From Coniferiporia sulphurascens (taxonomy: Eukaryota; Basidiomycota; Agaricomycetes; Hymenochaetales; Hymenochaetaceae): 64,000 bases of DNA. The DNA lies in contig NBBA01000016.1 in assembly GCA_002794785.1 (NCBI GenBank), positions 372,001 through 436,000 of the forward strand. Direction: 5' to 3'. How positions within the stretch are numbered: position 1 is the stretch's first letter; each line of letters begins with the position of its first letter. A program made the translations under genes and the position numbers. Below, piece by piece: positions 34,272-47,671 of the stretch. Below the pieces are notes generated by a model, which made no database searches, was not told where the DNA came from, and saw nothing but the letters and a program-made list of their open reading frames with translations.

Positions 34272-35801
34272 TTAGTGGGTCCACGAGCACCAAGCACGGT
34301 TTTCTGGAACACAGACCTCGCTCCCGTAAGGGGTATCGCTCGCTCTCCGAGCAGTGCCTACGCTAGTATCGACAACCGTGACGTTGGTCAAGGGCAAAGC
34401 CTTCAACATCGACCGGGTAAACATCGTAAGCAGCATTTTTACAGAATTGCAGCAGGACGCTGCTTACGTTACGCTCGGCCGCTGTCCTCCCGTTCGCGAA
34501 GACAGGACCCAAGCTTATCCCGCGTCCCGAGTTTTCAGCGAAGTCATTGCGGAGTCTCTGGCGCAAGTTAAATCTGAAAAGAAAACAGACCAATGTCAGC
34601 ATTAAAAGTAAACATGTTAAAAGGGGCATAGACAACAAACAGCGCTAGAATCGAATTCATATACACTGAAATAAGAGTCAGTTAGTTTCCCGATGAAGAC
34701 AGGCATTGAATATGAACGTACGCTTTGGAAGGAGAATGTCGATCAGTAAATAAGCAAATGTTTTGGGAAGAACGAGCGCAAAGATCAATGCACAAAGCGC
34801 CAGACAGGCAGTGAGAAGACCGGTGCCAACGATGTATAAAATGAGGCAATTTATGAGTGAATCACTTCGCTTAACTCCAGAACGTTGTGAATGCAAGAGA
34901 AATGCCATAACGGATGAAAGCGTAACATCTGTGACTGCTACGCATCCATTCATTACCCGAACGGTCACCATTTCAGGCCGGCTTGTAAATTCTGTAGTCT
35001 CGCGGATGCCCAAAATCTGTGCGAAATAGATAGAAACTGCGACAAATTGGCCTGTAACAAGAAGGGCGAGCACTATGACTAAGACGTAACTCCTCTTGCT
35101 CACTTTAAGGTTGGGTTAGCTCATGTAACGCAAATATACGATAGCGATCGAAGCTTACGATACCATATGCGTATGAGGTAAAGTGAGTGGACAAAGACGC
35201 AAACAAAGGCGGAAAGAAGGATAGAGTCGGTTATTGGTCTAAAATGTCAGATAAATAAAATAGTCCTCGGAAGTTGGAAAGTATAACTGGCCTTTCGATA
35301 TGGTCGAGAAGAAAGAAGTTCGAGAAGTCTTTTATGAGATACACGTACAGTGACACCACCACATTGATCTGAATGGTGGTATCGAGTATGTACATGCCGA
35401 ACAAACATAACTGCAACCATAGTTGATCGGATTTGAGGAAGTTCTGTACAACCAATCATGGAATTCAGCAGGCAGAAGTCCGTTGTTCGCAAAGATGTCT
35501 GGACAGACGTTGTAATAGAAAAGAAGCTGAGCAGTTTCAGAGCCCCATAAGCTGGGTTTATACCCGGCTTAGCATTCCGGTCGTGCCAAAAATATGAACA
35601 GCGACGTACATCGAGGAGAAGCTGAATAGTACAGCTTTGTGAGCATAATGCGATAAGCTTGACCAGAGGGAACTTACATGCCAGCCAAGAAAATGCAACC
35701 AAACTGTGTAGATACGGAAGGGTCAGCAAATGACATTTCAAGGGAAGAATTCGACCTACGGAACCGTCTAGAGAGAGTGGTGGTGATACGATGGAACTCA
35801 T
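34272..35801 (-). CDS. DUF6534 multi-pass membrane protein, copy A
   Basis: Ten exons give an uninterrupted 331-residue product: 35801-35760, 35703-35678, 35621-35610 (12 bases), 35551-35509, 35443-35292, 35238-35159, 35102-34722, 34665-34641, 34573-34468 and 34400-34272. The start is MSSIVSPPLSLDGS. Several hydrophobic segments follow, for example LVIVLALLVTGQFVAVSIYF and LLTACLALCALIFALVLP. The family hallmark LLHSQRSGVKRSDSLIN sits near the middle, and a soluble tail follows. DUF6534 proteins are a large agaricomycete group of membrane proteins of unknown function. The intron after exon 5 starts with GC instead of GT; the exon length (152) equals that in copy D. It lies in the left unit of the tandem duplication and is closest to copy B. 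Confidence 0.82.
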
Positions 35802-38250
35802 ATTGGCGCAAACGGTGAGAGCTCGACAATATCCAGCCGACTGCTGCCTGATACAGATTAGTAGTAGCGAACGAAGGATAGGCTAGTGGCAAACATTGAG
35901 CCTGCAAACCGGCTTTTTGAAGTACCTCTGGACCGGGTCGGACGAGGTGACAAACCACCGGCAGTGGCAGCTGATAACGAGGCAAGCATGGAAGAAGCTG
36001 ATATTAACCGCTCAGAGAGGGTGATTGCATTCCAACCCACGGTTCCGAAATCGGTATACGGGACTATTTTGATTCGGAGATACCCTGTAGTAGACTAGGA
36101 GAATCAAACAAAGTTGTTTTGCTATCATACGAAAGTAACAGTGCACCCGGAGATCCGACTTTGCGAATATAGGCTAAGACATCCTGCCGTCTTACCGAGG
36201 TCCCGTATTTGAAGTTAAGGAACCTTGGCCAGCTTTTCGGTGTCTGTCAAATCGCCGTCACAGGTATACGTGAGAAGTGAAAAAGTAGGGCATTCAAGGA
36301 GGCGAAAAACAATGCAGTACCCAGGTACGATATTGATCGAATCAAGAGACAGCTCAAGGGATCCGAATAGACCGGTTGTGTTTTTTCAGTAGCATTTAAA
36401 TTCCCAGAGGCTAGCCTAGTGTGTGTCTGAACTCGTGGGTAGTCATGGCGGGTTGTCGCAAGTAACAGTCCGGAGACTCCTTACGCACAATATCCTACTT
36501 ACCATAAAAAGAAAGATACATATGCGATTACATATCAGGCTGCCTATTCGCTGTTGGAATTATGATTTGGTAATCTCGATTATGCAACTACATTTGGTAT
36601 TTACGTCTCACGCTCTGTGAAGTTTTACTCGTAGCCATACTATCGTATGCCATCTCTTACAAAGTCACATCCCCAGACACAAACTTCGAATTTCTGGCTT
36701 CCATGCCATAGTAACGGCGTCGAAAAAGCTCATGCAAACTGCTGTGTAGCGTACGAATTTTACCGGCCGTTTTTTCGGTAAGATCTTGAGGCGTTTTCGG
36801 TTTGAGAGCTGTTTTTGTTTCGGGTGTGACTTTGTAAGAGAGGGCATACGATAGTAGCCTATAGTTAGCTGCATGTATGCTCTTGGTCGGAAACAGCCAT
36901 GAAGAAATCCTTAATCAACGAGGACCGACCCGTGCTGCAATAGCACACCTCAAGATTTCTGACAGGATCGAGAGCAGCCATTTTCCGATCAACTTGAATC
37001 TGCATTCGAATATTTGCGGGTACGGATTAAAAATACAACAATTACTGTAATTGGGATCAGGTGTCAAAGATCGAGGATTGGACGCACCCCTTCTGGCAGT
37101 CACATAGAGAGATGCTCACTCCAGTTATCTAATTCAAATGTCTTTTACTAATTTACTTACAGCTATTTGCAATTGGACGCGATTTCGAATTTGCAAGAGA
37201 CGAGCGCAAGCCGGGAGAGCCCTCTGGTGATGACTGAGTCTTGGATAGTACTAGCCTGAACATTAATACCTATTTTTAATTTGAAACCGTCCCATGTCCA
37301 CGTGGAGGTGGCACTTCAAGGTAGATGCTATAATGTAAATAGCGCCCTTTGCTTTTCGCCCCTCGGCACGGACTATGCAGCCATCACATTACTGTCGGAG
37401 CTTAGAAGTCTCTTGGGACCCGACTCGGAGATGCTTTTGCGAGATCTGTACATTATTATATATATATTATACATAATTTAAATCCATCCACTAGTAGATG
37501 CGTGTGAAACTTAATGTCCTCATGTTAGTTATACTAGTTTATACTTCAGTATACATATATCCTTGTCAAGCCGAAGGAGGCGAACTTGCTAGTCCTATTG
37601 TTAATCCATGTGCAAATTTGTTACAGCCTGAGGGAACGTAGACGCGTGAACGGGCCGACTCGGGCATATATAGTACTAGTCGCCCCCGAGCCAGCCCTTC
37701 CAAGCATGGCTTAATAAATTAATTGGTATAGCTATGATCACTGATCACCTTCCATATGTACATGTAGTCGAAACCGCATTCTTATTTTTAAATGTGCAAG
37801 TCCGAGGTGTTTGACTCAACTATATATCGCTTTTAATGTGGCCTGTACTCGGTTCAGTTGGCACGCTGCTGAGCTTGCACCTAGCGCCGCCCCATAATAC
37901 AAGGAATAGGTACAATAGAATACAGTAACTACGAATACGGCACCGTGCAAAATGTGCTGACAGCACCGGCATAGTTCAACTTGTATAAATATCTATCCAA
38001 AGTTTGTGGTAGGTTGTGGTCCGTATAGAAATAATAACAAAATTTGAAGAGGAATAAATAGAAAAGCCGGAAGGATATTTAGTCGTTCCAGGGCATGACC
38101 TACGTTTACTCGACTTTGCCCTTCTTCTTTTGCTCACGTAAAATTGTTATGCAATGCACCTTCAGATCCGTACTCAGCGGAATCGCCATCTATTCCCAAC
38201 TGAGTCTTCCGATACAAACTCCCCTGAGTTCGAGAGAATGATTAGTAGGT

Positions 38251-39776
38251 TCATGAGCACCAAGCGCGGTTTTCTGGAACACGGACCTCGCTCCCATCAG
38301 GTGCATCGCTCGCTCTCCGAAAAGTACCGGCGTTAATATTGTCAATCGCGACATTGGTGGTAAAGGGCAAAACCTTTAACATCGACCGGGTAAACATCAT
38401 AAGCAGCATTTTTACGGAACAGTAACAGGTCGCCGCTCACGTTATGCTCGGTAGTTGAGCTCCCGTTCGCGAAGACAGGACCTGGCCCACTTAAGCTTAT
38501 CCCGCGTCCCGAGCTTTCAACGAAGTCATTGCGGAGTTTCCGGCGTAAGTTAAACCTGAGAAGATAATAGGCTCAGGTTAGCATTAAAAGAAAACACGCT
38601 AAATGGGCATAGATGACAAACAACGCTAGAATCGAGTTCATATACACTGGAAATGAGAGGGGGTTAGTTCCTTAATGAGATAATGAGTGAACACCTACGC
38701 TTCGGAAGGAGAATGTCAATAAGTAAATAAGTAAACGTTTTGGGAAGAACAAACGCAGAGATCAATGCAACAAGCGCCAGACAGGCAGTGAAAAGCCCGG
38801 TGCCAAAGATGTATAGGATGAGGCGGTTTATGAGTGAATCACTGCGCTTGACTCCCGAACGATGTGAATGCAGGAAATACGCCATTACAGAAGAAAGTGA
38901 AACATCTGTAACTGCTACGAATGCGTTCATTACGCGAAAGTTCACCATTAAGGGCTGACTTGTAAGTTCTATGGTCCCCTGAAGGCCCAGAATTCGTGCG
39001 AAATAGATAGTAGCCGCGATAAACTGGCCTATAGAAAGAAGGGCAAGGAATATGACTAAGGTGTAATTCCTCTCGCTCACTTGTGTCAGTTAGATTAGCT
39101 TCTGCATGTAATACAATTGCGACAGCGGCGAGCTTACGGTGCCATATGCGTTTGAGGTAAACTGAGTGGACAAAGGCACATACGAAAGCAGAAAGAATGA
39201 TACCGTTGGTGAATGATCTAAATCGTCAGGTAATTAGCATGATCCCGGAAGTTAGAAATATTATAACTCACTTTTCGATATGATCGAGAAGAAAGAAGTT
39301 CGAGAAGTCCTTTATGAGATACACATAGCAAGACACCACCACATTGACTTGGATGGAGGTATCAAGTATGTACATGACGAGCAAATACAGCTGCAGCCAT
39401 TGTCCATCGGATTTGAGGAAATTCTGCACGGGTGATAACCGCAATTAGTAGGTAGAATGAAATTTTTTGCAAAAATATCCAAACAGACGTTGTAATAGAA
39501 GAGAAGCTGGACGGTTTCGGAGCCCCATAAGCTGGATTTGGAACTAGTTTAGCATCTCGTTCATGTCGAAAATGTAAATCGCGACATACATCGAGGAAAA
39601 GCTGATAGTACACTTTTGTGAGCAGATTGCGATGAGCTTGAGTAGAGGGGACATACATGCTAGCCAAGAAAAGGCAACCAAGCTGTGTGGAAATGACGAG
39701 GTCAGTAAATGGCGTTATAGGAAAAGACACCGACATACGGAGCCGTCTAAGGGTAGCGGTGATATGACGGAACTCA
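38251..39776 (-). CDS. DUF6534 multi-pass membrane protein, copy B
   Basis: Same exon layout as copy A, in the right unit of the tandem duplication. It begins MSSVISPLPLDGS at 39776, has the 12-base micro-exon at 39601-39590 and LWGSETVQLLFYYN in the fourth exon. The main exon starts near 39079 (SERNYTLVIFLALL), followed by VNSILA-type and tail exons. The last exon is 38373-38251, ending near PENRAWCS. The hallmark LLHS-type motif reads FLHSHRSGVKRSDSLIN. The corresponding donor after exon 5 is a normal GTGAGT. I found no frame break, so it is called intact. Membrane protein of unknown function. Confidence 0.78.
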
Positions 39777-41427
39777 TAATAGCCCAAAAGGTGAGAGTTC
39801 AACAATGTCTAGTGACTCTGGTTCACTGGTGCTTGATGCGGGATAGTAGTTACCAACGAAAGATAGTGGACGACTCTGACCCCGTAAGTCGGCCCTTTAA
39901 AGCACCTCTGGAGCGAGTCGGGCAAGATGATTAAGCCACTTGCAGTGGCAACCGATAACAGGGCTTGCATGGAAGAAGCTAAGATTAATCGCTTGGAGAA
40001 TGGTCGCATTCGAACACATGGTTCCGAATGGGCATCCGAGATTATTTTGATCTCGATGTGTCCTGGAGAATCAAAGCGAAGTTGTTTTGCTATTGAGAAG
40101 AGCTGGTGGACTTGGAGATCTGACTTTGTGAATATGAGTCAAAGTATCCCGCCATCTTGCCGAGGTCGAGTATTGAAAGTTAAGCCACCCCGACTAAGTT
40201 TTTGGTGTCAAATCTCCGTCACAGGTATACGTGAGAAGTTGAAAAGTAGGGCATTCGAGGCGATGAGGCGAAAAAAAGCAGTACCTGGTACAGCCTGAGA
40301 ATGATATTGATCGAACAATCAGACAAGGGATCCGAGTAGAACCGTTGTGTTTTCCCAGTAGTACAAACTTCTTTGAGGCTAGTCTGGTGTATGTCTGTGA
40401 ACTTGTGGGTAGACATGATGAGTTTTCGTAAGTAACAAACGGAGGAGTCACAATCCTACTTACCGTAAAAGGCAAGGAGCAGACGTGCGATTACATATTA
40501 GGCAATTTAGGCTGCTTATTCGCCTTATTAATCAGCGAGATCGAGCTTTAGCCATCTTCCGATCAATGAGCATCCGAATATCTGCGGGCACGGATTGAAA
40601 TGCAAGATTCAGTGTATCGGAAGCAAAAAAAAACCTCTACCTTCGGCGAAAATATTGATATGATTCGACCATCCTACATTATTAACTAGTAGATGGACGC
40701 TATCCCCCCGGGAAGACGCCGTTTAACATTTCCACTAATACCAACAGTACTGTGATACGTACCGCCGTAATGCAGTAAGCACGAGATGGGAACTACATAT
40801 TTTCGAGGGAAATTAATTGGCGGTCTATCCTTCAGCATTCTCATATTGACACCTTCAGATGTCGCCACGCTACGGTAGACTTTTATCACTGATTCACTGA
40901 TTATATAGGCTATGAGCCGCGAACCAATATTATTTGAACCGCAATTCTAAGTAAGGGGTGGAGCGATAGAGGGGTAACAAAAGAGGGGAAAGGAGGCCGT
41001 AATTGAGATCAGGGATCGAGGATCGGACGCACCCCTTCTGGCAGTCACATAAAGAGATGCTCACTCCGATTATCTTGTTCAAATGTTTTTTACTAATTTA
41101 CTTAACGTGGACGTTGAATGCCAATATAATACAACCTGGAATGTCCTAAGATAAAGGCACAGGTACAAGAAATTTACAAGTCAGGCGTCCAAGACGTTGA
41201 AGGATATTCAGGCTATCAAGGGATGGGTGAAGAAACGAAATACGCCGTGGCATGTTCCCCTCCTAAAGCAAAATCGCTTTTTCTGAGCCGTATCTAGTCA
41301 GCTCTGTCCTTCCCGCTTGCTAAAAGCTGTGCGGGTCTCTTAGGGCTCAAGCGAAGAGGTCTCGCTAACACTGCCGACATTAAATTGCATCGACTGCCAT
41401 TGTTCCTGAAGTTGTAAGAAAGAGTGG

Positions 41428-42966
41428 TCAATCTCTGCGGTGTGTGATTCGAAAAGTAGTCCGGACCTTGTTTCCATTAGTAACATTTCGTGCTGTTTTG
41501 TCGGTCGCCTCTCTCATATCTATCACTGTATCGGAAGGGGACACGAACTTTTATATTCCCAAACGGATAATGTGATTAGCATACATAAGCAGTAATGCAT
41601 GTCAGTACTTACGTTCTCCGCGGCCGGATTTTTCCCCATAAAGGCGGGGCGTGGTTTGTTCACGCTAAGCCCGCCATCTGAACCGACGACGTTATTTCCA
41701 CGGAGTTTTTGGCGGACATTCAAGCTAAAAAAGGCAACGGCAGATTCCAATCAGTCTCAGAACAAGCATGCTGAAGCAGAAACAACGGACAGTACCAAGA
41801 TGGAGTTGATGTAGACTATCGATAGAAAATGGTCAGCACATGACGTTGCTCACACAGGGGAAGAACGCACGTTTCGGGAGAAGAAGATCAAAAAGCAAAT
41901 AAAAGAACGCGTTAGGAAGGGCGAATGCAGAGATGAACGCCACAAGTCCCAGTGCTCCAGTGACAAGCCCAGTGCCGACAGAGTACATAATGAGACGGTT
42001 TATGAGTGAGTCTGTCTGCCTAATTCCCGAGCGCTGAGAATGCAGGAGATACGCCATTGTAAAAGCAAGGGACACATCTGTAGCTGCTATGAGTGCGTTC
42101 AATATGCGGACAGTCACCATCGTGGCGTGGTTCAAAAGGTCCGTGGTCTCATGTAGATTTAGGATTTCTGAGAAATAAAGGGAACCCGCCGCGAACTGGC
42201 CCACGATCAAAAGCGCGAGAATTACTATTAAAACATAGTTCCTGCTGCTCACTTGAGGAAATACATTAGCCAAGCGTGGAAGACATGAAATAGAAAGAGA
42301 AATGAAGAGCTCACAGTGCCATATTCGCTTAAGGTAGAATAATTGAGCGAGTATGCAAACGAAGTTGGAGAACATAACCGCGTCAACAATTGGCCTAAAA
42401 TCGGATACATATTACCGAGCTTGGGCGCTTAAAATCACAACTGACCTTCCGATACGTTCGAGAAGCAGGATGCTCGTAAAGTCCTTCACGAAGTACGTGT
42501 ACAACGACACTAACAAGTCGACCTGGTGCACAGTGTCGAGCACGTACATAAGGAGCAGATATAGCCGCATCGACAGTGGATCAGAGTTGGCATAATTCTA
42601 CAAAAAATAGCCGTCTTGAGCGAGAGCTTGTTTTACGCAGGGACGAAGCCGTAACGAACTTCATAGTAGAAGTATAACTGGACACTCCCAGCACCCCATA
42701 ATCTGTAATATCGAGTCGATTCAGTTTCACGTTTGTGCCGGAGATATGGACGACGACGAACAGCGAGGAAAATCTGTAGAGCGGGAGTTATATGAGCGGA
42801 TAAGGACGATAGGCCCGCCAGAAAGGAGGCTTACATGCCAGACAGGAAAAGAGGGCCAAGCTGCGGGTTTAACTAATGTCAGCAGGCGATGATGCGAAGA
42901 GATGCGTCAACATACGCAACCATCCAATGGCGGGATAAATGACGGGAGGGATGTAATAGAGCTCAT
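41428..42966 (-). CDS. DUF6534 multi-pass membrane protein, copy C
   Basis: Starts MSSITSLPSFIPPLDG at 42966. The second exon is LGPLFLSG, the 12-base micro-exon is 42773-42762, and LWGAGSVQLYFYYE follows. The large exon carries YVLIVILALLIVGQFAAG and LLHSQRSGIRQTDSLINRL. The tail is NVRQKLRGNN..., and the last exon (acceptor AAAAG before TTCGTG near 41548) contains VIDMREATDKTARN and stops at 41430-41428. In its residues it is clearly nearer to copy D than to A and B. It lies outside the 4-kb tandem unit and is upstream of, and divergent from, CLF1. Multi-pass membrane protein of unknown role. Confidence 0.78.
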
Positions 42967-44992
42967 GACGGCGTGAAAAGTGGACTGGGCAGTTTCTAGT
43001 CGGTCGCCGTCTGAGTGACTGGAAATGGCACGCGGACGCGGGGGGTGGACGTGGCTTCCGTCCCTCTAAAATACCCTCAGGTCGGAACGCAGAAGGCAAT
43101 CCTACATTCAGTCGCCCAAAAAGCGATTGATGCATGATAGCAGCACAGACATGGAAGGAGTCTGGCTCCGACGGATCAGGGGGATTGCTAGTGGTATGCA
43201 TTGCTTCGGAGTCGGCGCCTCTCAGTGCTGTGTGATATAGAGGTAAGGTACAAGCTGAATTGTAAACCATGAGGATCAAGCTTTCGTATGCCGATTTATC
43301 ACAGCCGGGTGAGCCCATCCAAGAGCTAGTAGAAAGAGACGTCAACATGTCATATGATGAATCAATTTTTTAGAAAAGGCCTTACAGAAGGTCGTCGTGC
43401 TTCAGTTCGAGCAGCGTGGGTTCTGCTCCAATCCGGGTTACTGGCGCTAAAAGATCGCTGCAACTGATGAGAAAGTCAACGGAGTAACTAAAATAAAGTG
43501 CACTTCTTGAATTGAAGCCAAAGACGCGATCAGCAAGAATCAAAGTTCAGCCCAAGAAGGCAGTGAGGTTGGAACAGAAGCACCGCCGGCCTGAATTAAA
43601 ACTCCGGTGGTAGAAACTCACAGCTTGAAATAACTCTCGCCCATCAATTAATAGCGCGCTTGTTGCGTGTAACTGCGGCGCCAGCTTTGCTGGCGGATCC
43701 CAAGAATGCCTTGGCTGTACACACGTTTTTACAAAGGTCCGCAGTTGAAGGTCTAGATGTTTGCAAATGCAATGCATACCAACAACGGAGCGCACGGTTG
43801 CGGCAATATGACGGAGCTTGATAGGGGGTCAGCAGAAGAAGTCAAGAATTCCCTGTATATTTGTCCTGAGTCACTTGCGGCCGGTTCTGCATATTGCCTC
43901 CGCAACGACTTTGGGTCAGATCACAAACCAGAGGTCCAAACCGTAACCATATTTTCCACCAGTACCAGCCTGAGAACGAATATGATTATAGGATAATCAA
44001 ATGTGTATAATGCCCAGAATCGGTATCGCCAGCTTGGACGATCGGAAAAAGTGCTGGCAGAGCATGAGAATCATTACGTGTAAGTCCCGGCGCCCAAGCG
44101 GTGCTATACTCACGACCTCCTTCATGCAGTGAAAAAAATACCGATCACGCAAAGAATGAGGCTATGCGTTTTACAGAGGAAATGTGGCATGACAGGTCTG
44201 AGTTCCATAGTTGCATAGCGACGAAGGGACAGGTGGTCCACGATTCACGTACGCATAAATATACACTCATGCCGGAGCAGCCCCTTCCTTGAGTCATTAA
44301 TCCTGCCAACAATCGAATGCCCTGCATTCTGCTTGTCCGTCGACAGTTTGAGATTCTAGACAGCTTGTTAGGCTATGTGCAATGAACGAATGCGTAAAAC
44401 AGGGCTCACATAGTTTCTTTTTGTATAGGCCAAAGCATGGATACCATCGCACTCCTTCCATATTCCCAGAGTGAAGCGACAAAATTCATCGCGCTTCTTA
44501 AGTCAAAGCCGAAAGTTATGCTCAGAAGAGCTGGAATACCCAGCGAAAACCTCCGTCGGCATGTCTAGGCGGATGAATGAAACGGATCCGTTGCATTATG
44601 CTTTACCAGGAGTAATGGGAAGGCCAAGACCACAGACCCGAAGCACCAGCCACCCCAGACGAGCCGAGAGGTACTACGCCATCTGAGCCAGTTAGAGCTT
44701 AGCCTGGGTAATAATCCAGTTATTTGCCGGTTCGTTCAGGCGAAACTTCGAAGATATAAAACGGGCCACGGCGAATGGACAGTCCCTCCCGTAAAGTGAG
44801 CAATAAAGATATTGGTGAATGTGAAGATAGGACGAGTTCAGTGTATGACCGTGCGCTTCCAAGTAATTCAACTTCTTCCCACGATTTGAATTGCCTGCAT
44901 TGGGTAAGTACCACAGCTCCGGTTTGAGCAATTCCTCAGTGAGGCCTAAGTTGGACGTTTTGCACGACCAAGCCAACGCTTTCTAGCCCAAA
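42967..44992. other. 2-kb intergenic region between copy C and CLF1
   Basis: No supported gene. Open frames on both strands lack splice or domain support. It should hold the divergent promoters of DUF6534 copy C and CLF1. No clear TATA box was found. Confidence 0.4.
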
Positions 44993-47671
44993 ATGCAGGA
45001 TGGAAGGGCACCACGGTAGGGGGAAATCGCTTTATGTGCCTAGAAAAGTGCTGAAGTTATGTCTTGCAGCGTGAAAAACCGCGCACCGGCGGCTGTCCAA
45101 GTATGACTACAACGAGTCTAGTTGCTGGAGACATACATTGACCAGTTCTACTTTAGATTACCGCAGAGCAGCTCTTGCGCGAAGCACAGGAGCGCCAGGA
45201 CACAGCATTCCGCGCACCGAAGCAAAGGATCGAGGATTTCGAGGAACTTCACGAGTACAGAGGTCGGAAAAGAAAGGAGTTTGAGGAACGCATCCGACGG
45301 ACGCGCGGGAACTTGTACGTGTTTCGCCTGCTTTTCCTTTCTACTAATCATACGAAACTCAACATAGGAAAGAATGGCAGTCATATGCAAGCTGGGAGGC
45401 TAGTCAAGGCGAATACGAGCGTTCACGTTCGGTGTACGAACGTGCGCTAGACGTTGATGCGCGGAGCGTCCAACTATGGCTTTCCTACACCGAGATGGAG
45501 CTCAAAGGCCGCAATGTACAGCACGCGCGCAACCTTTTCGACCGTGCTGTCACTCTTCTCCCTCGTATCGATCAGCTATGGTACAAGTACGTCTACCTGG
45601 AGGAGTTGCTCGGCAATGTAGCGGGTGCGCGTCAAGTGTTCGAGCGCTGGATGCAGTGGGAACCCGAAGACAAGGCATGGCAGGCCTACATAAAAATGGA
45701 GGAACGTTATCAGGAGCTTGATCGTGCGAGCGCAATTTATGAGCGCTGGGTCGCCGTTCGTCCTGAGCCGCGTGTATGGGTCAAGTGGTCCAAGTTCGAG
45801 GAGGATCGCATGAAGCTTGACAAGGCACGCGAAGTATTCCAGATGGCGCTTGAGTTCTTCGGAGACGATGCGGAGCAGATCGAGAAGGCGCAAGCAGTGT
45901 TCAATGCTTTTGCGAAGATGGAAACCAGGTTGAAGGAGTATGAGCGCGCCCGGGTGATCTACAAGTTTGCACTTGACCGCTTACCACGTTCAAAATCGAG
46001 CACACTCTACGCAGCGTACACGAAATTCGAGAAACAGCACGGCACGCGCACGACACTTGAGACAACGGTCATTGGGAAGCGGCGTATTCAGTACGAGGAG
46101 GAGCTGGCGCACGATGGGCGAAATTATGACGTCTGGTTCGACTATTCACGCCTGGAAGAGGGTGCACTGCAAACGCTTAAAGAGGAAGATGCTCCCGACG
46201 AGGAAGTGGAAGCGGCAACTGGTAGGGTACGGGAGGTGTACGAGCGAGCGGTTGCGCAGGTGCCGCCGGGTGATCAAAAACGTCATTGGCGACGATACAT
46301 TTTCCTTTGGCTTAACTACGCTCTATTCGAGGAGATAGAGACGAAGGACTACGACCGGACCCGACAAATCTACAGAACGGCCTTGCAAGTGGTTCCGCAT
46401 AAGCAATTCACCTTTGGCAAGCTGTGGTTAATGTTTGCAAAGTTCGAAGTTCGGAGGCTTGATCTCCCCGCTGCTCGCAAGCTGCTTGGTGGTGCAATTG
46501 GAGTGTGTCCGAAAGAGAAACTCTTTAAGGGTTACATTCAGTTGGAACTTGATGTAGGTTTTATTACCTATGGAATTTACTTAATACTTATTCCAATGAT
46601 AGTTAAGAGATTTCGACCGCGTACGCAAGCTCTACCAAAAATATATTGAGGTATGTGTGCATTCGTGTTTTACGTTTACACGCTCTGTACTGACCCATAC
46701 GCTGCAGTTTGACCCCACCAACTCCTCTTCGTGGATCCAATTTGCACAATTCGAAGCTGCACTCGCTGACTATACGCGCGCCCGTGCGATCTTTGAACTT
46801 GGCATTGGGCAGACGCCACTTTCATATCCGGAGAACCTGTGGAAAGCGTACATCGACTTCGAGTTCGAGCAGGGTGAGCGCGAAAAGACGCGTGAGCTGT
46901 ACGAGCGCTTGGTTGCGCTCAGCGGGCACGTCAAAGTCTGGCGCGCATATGCACAGTTCGAGGCTTCGCCGATTCCGATGAGTCAAGCTTTGCGTGAAGA
47001 GGAGGAGGAAGAGGAAGAGGAGGAAGAGGAAAAGCTCGTGGAAGGAGATGTTCAGCTTGCTCGCCAGGTCCTTGAACGTGGATACAAGGATATGAAGAGC
47101 AAAGGACTCAAGGAAGAGGTACGTTTATCCGCTACAGGTCGAGGTATTTTTGTTCTCTGACAGTAATGTAATTTCATCAGCGCGTGGTCCTACTTGACAG
47201 TTGGAAGGAGTTCGAGCAGCAGTACGGTACTGCGGCGGACGTCGACAAAGTGCAAGCCATGATGCCAATTGTCAGTCGGAAGCAGCGCAAGGTCGATGAA
47301 CTCGGAGACAATCTTGAAGAATGTATGTCTCCCATCGTTTCATATTCTATTACCTCACTGACAAAACATGTTTGAACACCCTTTCCGTGTACCCAGACTG
47401 GGACATGGTATTCCCTGACGATGAACGTGAGGCGAACCCCGCATCATTCAAATTCCTCGAGATGGCGCATAAATGGAAGCGGATGCAGGCGGCCGGGGGG
47501 GCAACCGAGGGTGAATCTACACTTCCCATGTTTGCTGCGGCGAAGCCGGGTGTACCAGCCGAGCCGATCGAACCGCCAACTTCGACCGGGCGAAGCTCAG
47601 TGGTAGATCGTACGGCAGAAGACAAGGGTAGCGATGCGGAGATGGCGAGCTCGGACGATGGCAGTGATTAG
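44993..47671 (+). CDS. CLF1: Pre-mRNA-splicing factor Clf1/Syf3 (crooked-neck-like)
   Basis: A scaffold of the Prp19-associated spliceosome complex, built from HAT (half-a-TPR) repeats; nuclear. Eight exons join in frame: 44993-45015, 45070-45100, 45157-45314, 45368-46557, 46610-46650, 46708-47118, 47181-47322 and 47397-47671. The N-terminus [18 protein letters not shown] leads to [14 protein letters not shown] and [20 protein letters not shown], the typical start of the family. HAT repeats with W..Y..E and R.I(F/Y)ER patterns fill the body, for example [16 protein letters not shown]. An almost pure Glu run of 12-14 residues lies near 47000-47030, in a loop between repeats. The C-terminus is acidic and Ser-rich. 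All expected regions are present, so it is intact and the best anchor gene for gene-order comparison. Confidence 0.96.

Larger units (their letters stand above)
33060..41110. repeat. Tandem segmental duplication of about 4 kb (two units)
   Basis: Unit 1 spans about 33060-37150 and unit 2 about 37235-41110. Coding and non-coding sequence is shared: the TACTGGCCTCAACATTGATA-type flank, DUF6534 gene A versus B, and the right-hand block with GGACGCACCCCTTCTGGCAG at about 37081 and 41030. The offset between units falls from about 4175 to about 3950 bases across the unit, so small insertions and deletions have built up. Confidence 0.75.

Noticed and set aside
38154..38336. Plus-strand small protein repeated near 34118-34366
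   Set aside because: It is the antisense shadow of the last exons of DUF6534 copies A and B; duplication explains the repeat.
38251..38400. DUF6534 copy B as a pseudogene with a lost acceptor
   Set aside because: The first alignment used the wrong frame. The acceptor TTAAAG at 38374-38379 gives an exon colinear with copy A.
41428..41560. DUF6534 copy C ending in an early stop just after the tail exon
   Set aside because: An alternative acceptor (AAAAG before TTCGTG) restores a tail matching copy D (VIDIR/VIDMR), so no pseudogene call was made.
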